DNA from: Spisula solida
Taxonomy: Eukaryota; Mollusca; Bivalvia; Venerida; Mactridae
DNA length: 64,000 bases
Reading direction: 5' to 3'
Assembly: GCA_947247005.1 (NCBI GenBank)
Contig: OX365955.1
Location: 5,218,001 to 5,282,000, forward strand
Part shown: positions 47,354 through 58,200 of the stretch, piece by piece
Position numbering within the stretch: the first letter of the stretch is position 1
How the letters are laid out: every line of letters begins with the position of its first letter
Program-made: the position numbers and the translations under genes
Notes under the pieces: generated by a model
What the model saw: only the letters and a program-made list of their open reading frames with translations
The model's database searches: none
Told to the model about the DNA's origin: nothing

Positions 47354-48850
47354 AGGTAACAAACCACCAAATGACTACGCGGACCAAAATCAGATACACT
47401 CAAGTAGTCCTGTAAAAATTTGATTTGGCTGGAAATGGTGGTATGTGTTGACAAATCAGCATTAGAATCATGTTATTGGGTGTGAATGCTTTGTACACAT
47501 GTATGTGATGTAGTGAAACTGTTTTATTTAGAAAATTTTGATATTCTGGCTTAATTATGAAAGTGAAAGTAGGGTTGTGGCTAACGGACTTCGAATTAGT
47601 CTGCGCATGTGAGAAAATATGTTCACCGCGTTTGACAGACCAAATTTTTCTTATATCCCCGTGGTATTGGAAATGGCGCACTTAACAGTTTACGTCGTTA
47701 TTTTGTTATAAATATAAAACGTTCATAATTAAAGTGATTGGGCAATGATAGGGCAATTCAATGGGAACATGTTGACACTAAATATCAATAGTCAATTCCA
47801 TCAATGCATGTTGTATGACCATTACAATGAAAGACGCGCTCAGCTTATTATGTCAAGTCCGCGTGATATGAAATGGCGCACCTATCCTGTAGGTCCCTAG
47901 TTGTAAAAAAATAAAAGGATTCATGATGTGGTTGTTTCCAATTTTATTCTATGGCTATATAGTCCATTTTTATATAATAGTTAGCTTACTTTGTATACTT
48001 CTTCTTAGATAATAAATCAATAATTAGTATCGAGACAGAATTGCACTGGTTACTAATTGCCATTATACTTTTTGAGTCACCAAGACAACTTAAAGATGTC
48101 CAAACAAGTGTTAAATCATCTATTACTGTCATGTAAGAATCATTCATGGCATCTGCATAATCTGATCTGTCACCAACTTGACTTTGGAATGCCGAAACTA
48201 TCAATGACAGTTAATATGAACAAAATTTTCGAAACATATTTTTTCAGATTTTGACTAGTTTTTTCAGTTTTTCTTAATAAGAAAGTTACATCCTTCTGAA
48301 CACCATTGCCTGTGTTTGACAGTGTGTAGGATATTTTAATCATGTTACATGGTATTAACATGGATGCCAGGGCTCTTTACAAAAAAAATTTGAAGTTAAA
48401 ATTTCATTTTACAAATTTGTGGGATTACGATATTTGAGGAATAAAGTGACATAAGAAAATAACAACAAATATGGGTACAGCATACCTTTCGAGTTCTAAA
48501 AGCACCAAATTTTACTTTGAACATTGTTTATTTGCATTACAGACCAAAACCATACATCCTTCCGAAAGTATACTGGAAATGTATGTCATTTTGGGTCTTA
48601 AACTCAAGTAAAGACCACTAATCTCAGGTGCGCCATTTCTGATACCGCGCCACAACCCATACCACCACGATATGATACGCAACCCCCTGATTTTTTTTCA
48701 TTTTCTTGAGGCTATAAAAAAATTATGCTATTTCTATTGATTGGTGGATTTTGAGAGGTCCCCATGGACAAAAGTTTGACATTTTTTGGGTCAGCAATTT
48801 TTCACTTTACATTGAGTTAAAGAACAAATCTATTTGGTGGTTTGTTACCT
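47354..48850. mobile_element. DNA element with perfect 19-bp TIRs, carrying a nested insertion
   Basis: AGGTAACAAACCACCAAAT (47354-47372) and its exact inverted copy (48832-48850). Comparison with 46594-46890 places an insertion at about 47657-48667. Confidence 0.78.
47657..48667 (-). mobile_element. Nested insertion with GAAATGGCGCAC ends and short minus-strand frames
   Basis: Left GTGGTATTGGAAATGGCGCA; right TGCGCCATTTCTGATACC: inverted ends. Overlapping minus frames 48361-48170 (GNGVQKDVTFLLRKTEKTSQ.., ILFILTVIDSFGIPK) and 48204-47986 (DYADAMNDSYMTVIDDLTLV.., SIMAISNQCNSVSILIIDLL) look like one coding region broken by a frameshift or an intron. I do not recognise the product; a captured gene fragment or decayed element protein is possible. 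Confidence 0.5.
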
Positions 48851-49245
48851 CAAGAAAATGTCGTCGCGAAAACATATGAAACTAATATTATTCTTTAAAA
48901 CACACTTAAATGAGCGAAATCACAACATAAAATACGTCATATTTACATTATCACATATTTATGTCACAGTCAGGTACTCAATAAGCATGTAAGAAAGATC
49001 AGCTTCTTGATAACAATCTATTATCTAATTGTTTACCATTGTAACTAATAGCACGTTCACCGGGTCAAAGTTCACAGCATCACGTGATAGGTTTGCAATG
49101 GTCATGTGATCTATCACATGGTTTGAAAGTAACACATGATAACAGTGTTATCTCGGGCTGTACAGTCGACGCTTGTTTGCGAGCCTACCCAGTTTGTTCA
49201 TTTTTTGTCGGAATTACAGCCAAAGCCTTTGTTACAGCATTGAAA
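48851..49245. promoter_or_regulatory. Upstream region of CNDP2
   Basis: No repeat recognised from 48890 to 49245. Contains TCACGTGATAGG (E-box-like CACGTG at 49081) and ATGTGATCTATCACATGG. An open frame runs upstream of the ATG, but it has no in-frame ATG before 49246. Promoter assignment is by position only. Confidence 0.35.
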
Positions 49246-52200
49246 ATGGATCCTTTATTCAAGTATGTTGATTATTATCATTGTATTGTTCGTGGACACG
49301 TCATGACGCCCATATTTGAAAGTTTAAAATTGGGCAATTTATCTATTTCAAGGGGGACAGGGTAGTTTCTGATATGTATACAGTACATCGTTTAATGCTG
49401 AATAATGTTGACCCAATTTGCAAAAGAAAAAAGTTTGTGAACATTGAGTTTTTTTCCATAATGCAGTAAAATTCACAGGATTTTGTTTTATAATTGCCTC
49501 ACTACTACACTAGAATTCCTATTACCAAAATTCTACAAACATTATATAGGCCTTAACATAAACATAATATGCAGAAATGTCATTTGGTAAATTAATTAGG
49601 TTCAGCTATGATTGATGAACAGATGCCTTCATTCAAACATGTATTATTGACCAGTATAATTTGTGATGAAGTCCAAACCACTGACTGTGACTGAGTCGGT
49701 TTTAATACAACTTTGAACTATATTCTTTCAGGCATATTGACAGCAATGAAAAGAAGTATATTCAGCGTTTATCTGATGTTGTAGCTATAAAGAGTGTGTC
49801 AGCATGGCCCGAAACACGTCCAGATGTTGTAAAAATGGTTGAATGGACCAAAGCTGTAAGAAACTGTTCATTATTTGCTATTATAATAATTTAGACTTTC
49901 AGTTATAAGTGCATATTCAAACTTGAAATCTTCATAACCAATCAACACAGAGTACTGCTTTGCTATCTGATAGCCCACAATATCATATACATTTCACAAA
50001 AAGTTGCACAATTTATTGAACTTTTTGCATTTTTATGCTCCGGCATCTAGTATGATCTACTGATGCGGGAGGCATATAGTGATTGTCCAGTCAGTTTGTC
50101 CGTCTGTTCATTTGTTCCTTAATCCTTTGAAAATGTTTTTAATAAACCGAAACTTTCAAGTTCTTGAAACTCAAATATTTTCAAAGTCCATCAAGGTATT
50201 GCTTTCAAACTTAGCATACTTGTTTACCATCATAAATGATATATACCTTACATTGTCAATGCCATGTATCACTATCCTGCTCAAAATCAATAAAAAATGT
50301 TAGGGTCGGAGCTAAAATATAGGGTAGGTAGGGTCACCTGAACCACATATATTGTTTTTTAGCCTAACTACTAGTATATATTTATATTGTATCTATTTAT
50401 ATGTCTTATGTGTCACATCTGAAACTGAAACTATATTACCGGGTATAAATATATATAATTCAACCTATTTAAATGTCTTACAAAATTACATACATGTCAC
50501 ATCTGAAAAGTGAAACTGAAACTATATTATATACTGGACGTCACTGAAAAGTTACCACTCATATACATGTAAACCTCTGTATTTTGTACACAATATGACC
50601 CATCGATACAAAAGTTTTATAATGTGTGCATTTGAATATTGTTAAATAGGATAGCTGTGACTACACAGTAAGGTCAAAACATAGTTGTGTTTGGCTTTTA
50701 ACACAGTGTAACATGAATTTCAAAATATAAGACAAAGAGCCATTAGGGTGGTAACTTTTCATTGACGCTGAGTATATAATTCAATCTATTTATATGTCTT
50801 ACAAAATCATGTACATGTCACATCTGAAACTGAAACTATTTAATTATGTATGTGGTTAAACACTCACACTAGAGTGACTTGAAATGTACAGTTTAAACTA
50901 TTCAGGAGTACTGGCGATATTTTCCCTGAATCCTAAACCTGTGTAATAATTGTAAATGTTGAGGTTTTGTGAGAGAAAAAAAAACACAAACATTTTTTGG
51001 CAGGAGGCACAGGCATCTAGTGCAGGAGGCATATAGTGATTGTCCGCCCGTTTGTTCGTCTGAAAATGTTAACCAAAGTTTTAAGTTGTTGAAACTCAAA
51101 TATTTTAGAAGTCCTTCAAGGCATTAGTTATTGCTTTCAAACTTAACTGTGACAATCATAAACACCTTACATTGTCAAAGCCATGTAACACTATCCAACA
51201 TTTTGTAAAATTATGGCCCCTGATTGACTTAGCTTGTTTTTAGGAACAAGGCTTCCACCAGGGCATTTTGCTTTTATTGAATCTTACAAAATCACCTATT
51301 TAAGTATTTTTTGTTATCCTCACTGCAATTTTCTGAAAAAATGTACTTAAACTTTCATAACGGTATTCATATTCTAAATTAGCTGTAATTATCGTATCAT
51401 CCAAAGTTTGTTGAAAAAGTGGGCAGATTTTCTTGTTATACGAAAGCTACAAAGTATATTGGGGCTATGTAGGTGTTATGCTTTGGTTGGTAAATTTATT
51501 TGTCTGCGCTATTCCTCACAGTGACTGAGTGTATAAACGAGTCAACTTCCGGTTATCACAATAAGTATTACTCATTGAATTGTATAGTCTTGCAATAAGT
51601 CGTTCAGTGATAGTAAATCACAGGAAGTTTCAATCACAATAAGTCATACAAGTTGATTTGTATGGTATCCCAATAAGTCATTCAGTGATTTGGTTTGTAC
51701 ACTGTGTTCCTGAGTCAGTTACCATTGGTCTGATTAATGCAACAAAACTTTGCATGACTCTTCAGTATCAAGTCCAGTTGTACATAACTAAGGACATTAA
51801 CTCCATCAGTCAAGGTTGATCTAGGTTATTGCCCTTTGTTATTTTTCTAATACATGTGCATATTTGGTTATATTTTTTTCATGTTATTTACAACACTCAT
51901 AAGCTAAGTACATTTCATATTCTTGTAAGTAGTATAAAGTTCATAGATCTAGTTTGTTGTTCTTAACATACATGTACAAATGTATGTATTTTAACATTAT
52001 ATAATCAAAGTGCTGATGGCATTGGAAGTTGGTTGAGTATAATCAAAGTGCTGATGGCATTGGAAGTTGGTTGAGTATAATCAAAGTGCTGAAGGCATTG
52101 GAAGTTGGTTGGGTATAATCAAAGTGCTGAAGGCATTGTAAGTTCGGTTAAGTATAATCAAAGTGCTGATGGCTTTGGAAGTTTGTTTAAGTATAATCAA

Positions 52201-55200
52201 AGTGCTGATGGCATTGGAAGTTGGTTGGGTATAATCAAAGTGCTGAAGGCATTGTAAGTTCGGTTAAGTATAATCAAAGTGCTGATGGCATTGGAAGTTG
52301 GTTGGGTATAATCAAAGTGCTGAAGGCATTGTAAGTTCGGTTAAGTATAATCAAAGTGCTGATGGCATTGGAAGTTTGTTGAGTCTGTACCCATTCAATA
52401 CTGTAAGTTGCCCACATTGTGAATTCAGGACTTGCAATATACTGCAAGGTGCTTGTGTGGAATAACTCAATTTCAACGAGAAAGTTGCGCCATACATAAG
52501 ATTAGTGTTTACAGTATGCTCTTTGTTCCAATCAGAACGGTCTGTACGGCATTTATACGTGATATATCGGATGTATCAAGCAGATCGCATGATAAGACTA
52601 AGAAAATAGATCATAGTTATACCAATATGGCGTCGTTTGTCGACAGTTTGGAATTTTGCCAAAAAACAATTAAAGCTTACTTGGTGGGCGTGTACTCCAT
52701 TGAGTCACTTGTTTTGTTTACATCTGATGTCATGATGACGTCACAGCAAAATTAGTTCCAAAATGGTGACGTTCTATTTACACCCGAGAGATGATTTGTG
52801 AGAAATTGTCTGAGGTGTCCCGATTGACCTTGTTCATATTCGTATAAAATACTGCCGGCTCATGAAAACATAGGCCGAAATCACATTACAGACAAGATCA
52901 ACTGTTAAATAAATAATGCTATAAGCAGGTTGGAGGACCAGGTTAATTTATTTGCACTATGATAATGATATAATTATATATTGTTTTATTAGGAAATGGA
53001 GAAACTCGGAGCTACCTGTAAACTTGAGGAAATTGGGAACCAGAAACTACCAGACGGTTCCACTCTTCCTCTGCCTCCTATACTGCTTGGAACGCTGGGT
53101 AACGATCCTAAGAAGAAAACTCTACTTGTTTATGGACATTTGGATGTTCAACCTGCTGAGAAGGTTATACATTATTAGTGATTTTTTTAGCGATTTTTAG
53201 GGCTAAATACAGACACCTTCCCCTGGCAAAATAACCTCCATTTTTCCCCAAAAGAATGCATATTTCCCCCCTTTTCAGTTTTGTTCTCACTGTTTTCAAT
53301 AAAACAACTTGCAAAAGTCGTTACTAGATATGACTTGAGTATTATCAGTAGAAAATAGCAAAATAAATTCTGATCAATTTTAACCAAAAAATCATTTTTA
53401 ATATTCTCAATTTGGCGATTGTCGCGCTAAAATTTTCCAATTTTATGGACACAGGCTGTTTCATTTTGTTCAAGAAAAAATACTGATTGTCATGATTTGT
53501 ATTAATCCTTGGGAGTCATGGTCGTCGTCCAATCAGTAGTTAGTGTGTTGGATTTGAACCCAGCTATCCAGGCTTGATTCCCAGTAACAGCATGTCAATG
53601 CATACAATTTTCATTTTACTCCACATGCCCAGAAGTTGCTGGTTCCTTGTGGAAGGGTAAGTTAATACTGGTTAGGACAGTCAGTCCATGAAAACTGGTT
53701 AGGGTAATTTGCGGTCGTATATAACTGAAAAATTGTTGAGAAACAGTGTTAAACCAGAAAAAAACATGTTAAATCATCTTGGGTGGCATGGTGGCTGTAG
53801 ACTACCAATCTGGAGATCCCTAGTTCGAATCTCTCCATAGGTACTGTAAATTTTATAAACACTTTTCAGTTTTTCGAACCCAACTACTCAGTGAGATTAA
53901 CTTGTTAGTAACCAAAAAGGGATAAAAAATTAATAAATTTAAACAAAAAATGTTCAAATTGCATAGTAATACATACATGTACCTTTAATATGTAAGATTA
54001 TTACATTGTAACAGAGTGATGGCTGGGACACGGAACCTTTTGAACTGACAGATGTAAATGGAAAATTATACGGTAGAGGCTCTACAGATGATAAAGGGCC
54101 GGTTCTTGCTTGGATCAACTGTATTGAAGCTATGCAAGAATTAAAACAAGACGTTCCTATAAACCTCAAGGTGATTATTGTAGTTCAATTATAACTTCTA
54201 GTCTTTTTATGCTCCCATCTTTGATGTGGGGGTTTATTGCTTTGCACATGTCTGTTGGTCGGTAAACCAAATGGTTTCCGTTTAATAACTCAAGAACGCT
54301 TATCCCTGATCTTAAACTTTACATGGAGGTTGTTTATCAACGGTAGATGACCTCCATTGGTTTTGAGGTCAGGAGGTCAAAGGTCACTGTGAGTTTTACA
54401 GTTCATGTTGAATATTTGTATTGCAGTTCATGTTGAATATTTGTATTACAGTTCATATTGAATATTTATATTGCAATTCATATTGAATATTTGTATTACA
54501 GTTCATATTGAATATTTGTATTACAGTTTGTATTGAATACTTGTGTTACAGTTTGTATTGAATACTTGTATTACAGTTTGTATTGAATACTTGTATTACA
54601 GTTTGTATTGAATATTTGTATTACAGTTTGTATTGAATATTTGTATTACAGTTTGTATTGAATACTTGTATTACAGTTTGTATTGAATATTTGTATTACA
54701 GTTTGCATTGAATATTTGTATTACAGTTCATCTTTGAAGGTATGGAAGAGTCAGGTTCAGAAGGACTTGATGAGCTTGTATTCTCGTTGAAAGACTCATT
54801 CTTGCAGGTAATATATAAAATATATTAACTTCAATGTTCCGTTAAAGTTGTATGACATCAACAGCATATTGATATTGACAGGGTGTCTATGTATATATTG
54901 CATATTTATATTGATAGGGTGTCGACTTTGTGTTTATTGCATATTGGTATAGACAGGGTGTCGACTTTGTGTTTATATTGTATATTGGTATAGACAGGGT
55001 GTTGACTTTGTGTTTATATTGGTATTGACAGGGTGTCGACTCTGTGTGCTGTTTGTATTGACAGGATGTCGACTTTGTGTGCATATTTGTATTGACAGGG
55101 TGTCGACTCTGTGTGCATATTTGTATTGATAGGGTGTCGACTTTGTGTGTACATTTATATTGACAGAGTGTCGACTCTGTGTGTACATTTATATTGACAG

Positions 55201-58200
55201 AGTGTCGACTCTGTGTGTACATTTGTATTGACAGGGTGTTGTGTTGTGTGCATATTGGTATTGACAGGGTGTCGACTTTGTGTGTACATTTATATTGACA
55301 GGGTGTCGACTTTGTGTGTACATTTATATTGACAGGGTGTCGACTCTGTGTGTACATTTATATTGACAAGGTGTTGACTTTGTGTGTATATTTATATTGA
55401 CAGGGTGTCGACTTTGTGTGTATATCAGATAACTACTGGCTGGGAAAGAAGAAACCTTGTATCACATATGGACTGAGGTAAAAAAAATCTTGTTCCTACA
55501 TTTTGTTACTATTGTTTCCATGTTTATTATAGATCAATATAATAAATTATTTAGATTAAAATTGAAACTGTGTACATACCAGAGTTCTAACACTTTTATC
55601 TTTAGTTCAGTTCATGTCTGTGAATTGAATACTGTTAATCACTTTATATTTATTTTAGGATAATCTTTAGTTTGAGAAATTTTGTCTTATTTCCCTGATT
55701 TATGAATTCGTTGTTGAAGGTTCTGTCACAGTGATGGATTTTCTTGTTGTTATATTTTGTATGTAAGTATATTTACACAGATATACATAAAATGAACGCA
55801 TTTTACGAATGATAGCAAATATAAAAATATTGCGAATAATACCTATACCAGTTTGGTTTTTTGTCGTATATTTTCAGAGGTATTTGTTATTTCTTCTGTG
55901 AAGTACAGTGTTCAGATAAGGACCTGCACAGTGGTCTGTTTGGTGGGACAGTGTAAGTACTACAGGGTGTTAAAAAAGTTCATTATCAAAATTTAAGTTT
56001 CAACAGTTTATTGTTCTGGCATCAGAAGAATGTAAAACCTTCAGGTTAAATTCCAGAGGTTTCTACCATTGTTCTTATCTATCTTGTAATAAATGAAGCT
56101 TTTAGAGTATGAAGATAAAATTGGACACCGCATAAATTTTGAGAAATCTTGTTTCATGCCCCTCTGGTCTACAGTACTTCAGTCATATGGAGACTACCTA
56201 ATCACATTATCCTGGTACTGGGCGAACCAGCAGTTACCTTGAAATATGCCAAGTGTCAAGCAAGCAAGGTGACCGTGGTCCAGTGATTAGTGTGCTGGAT
56301 TTGTAACCCTGTGATCCAAGTTCAATTGTTGATGTTGATATACCTCCATCTGTGGAGAAGTTGCTGGTTCCTTGGAAGGGTAACTTAGTGCTGGTTAGGA
56401 TACAGTTAAGGGAATCTGGTTAGGTGAATCGCCATCCCCTCCCATTCATAACTGAAATATTGTTGAGAAATGATGTTGAACTAAAAAATCATCAACTGAA
56501 TGTCGCTACAACTCTTCGATGAAATCTTGTTGGTTGTATTGTCTCCCTGACTTCTACACTCCTTATTTAAGACAGTGTATGAGATATGAACACCATACAC
56601 TAGATCTCTACGGCTTCCGGTGAAGTATACGACACGTAGCTTTCATTTTTGTTGCAATGTAAATACAGAGATTTTGGAACATGATTCGCTCAGGTCTCGA
56701 TACAATGACACTGTTTGTTTCCAAGAAAATAAAAAGAGCATTTTAATATATTTGTTCCCAAAGCGTGATGTCAGTATAATGCATTTGTTGTTTTATCGGG
56801 TGTCGTCATATCGAGACCTGACTGTATACATACAAGGGTGAAAGTTTTCAAGCATATGCCCGAACTTCAGGCTTTGAGTGTACCAAAAAGTCGTGTTTTC
56901 TAAAAAAAATTGAAATATAAATTTTTGAGGATATCAGTTTTTTTTCAGAATTTCTAACTCCCCCTATGTGATTATGTTTTAGACATGAAGCAATGAATGA
57001 TCTAATCAATATCATGGGAAAGTTAGTAGATCTTAATGGTAAAATATTGATACCTGGAATCAATGACGCTGTCGCCAAACTTACCGATGATGAACAAAAG
57101 CTATATGAACCTATTGACTTTGATACGGTAAGTTTATATTCAAACATGATTATGTCTCCTACATACTATAGTGGAGGAGACATATTGATTTTGTGCCAGA
57201 CGTCTGGATGGATGTCACAAAGTTTGTCGGGGCTATTTTGGCAAATGATTTTGAGCTCGATTTTTCGAAGAAAAAGTAAAAATATTGTTGTGACGGGATA
57301 GTCGTGCATTGGTTAAGAAATAATGAACATGTATCTGTGTTTTATTGTAGAATAAAGCACAGTCACAATTTTGGATGGGTAGTTATTAAATCATGAGTGC
57401 GTAGCACGAGTTATTTAATGTATGCATCCGAACAAGTGCCTGTGCTTCAGTATAGATAAAAATAAGGTACATATTCATTATTTTGATTCTAACATAGCCA
57501 ATGTTCTGCAATTGACAAGATATCGAGATATAGTAACCACAGGACTATTTCTTCCTTGGAAGCCTATTGGCAGTTTAAAGTTTCTCAAAGACTACCAAAG
57601 GTCACAACTTAAAAGTCAATATGCTTGTGAGTTATTTCTCTTTTCTGACTTAATGTTTACTCAAAAATGTCAAATTCTCAAAGACTATCAAAGGTATCTA
57701 CTTGAAACTCAACATAGTTTTATTCACCATCCAAACTGACAAGGCTGGTAACACTGTGACCTATATTTATGAGTTATCTGCCCTTGCTACTCTTAGAATT
57801 TTCTCTCACTGATGAGTAAGGGTACTATATCAAGTACGAGAAAGTTGAGCGTCCAGCACTCGTAGGTGGTGCTCTAGTTGTTGGGAGCTATGGTCCCTTG
57901 TGGGAGACATACATTTTTGTGTCAAAAGCTCTTTTGGTTTTAACTGTTTTCATCTTACACAGTAAAAGCTGAAGTACTCAAGGATTGCCTTCATAAAAAA
58001 AAATGGTTCATAAGAAGCGCCTTGAGATGCAGATTTCTAATATGCATGAGTCTTATAAGGTCATTAGTAGGGCTCTAAACCAGTGATATGTTATACAAAC
58101 ATTTCTTATTTTTTGCAGAATGAATATAAGGCAGATATTGGTGTGAACAAACTGATACATGAAACCAAGGCATCCGTACTGATGGCACGATGGAGATATC

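Noticed and set aside
49084..49245. N-terminal extension of CNDP2 upstream of 49246
   Set aside because: The frame is open but has no ATG, and the family's N-terminus starts at MDPLFK-like sequence.
54887..55357. 156-aa minus-strand frame with [21 protein letters not shown] repeats
   Set aside because: It is only the reverse translation of the intron 5 minisatellite, whose unit lacks stops in this phase.
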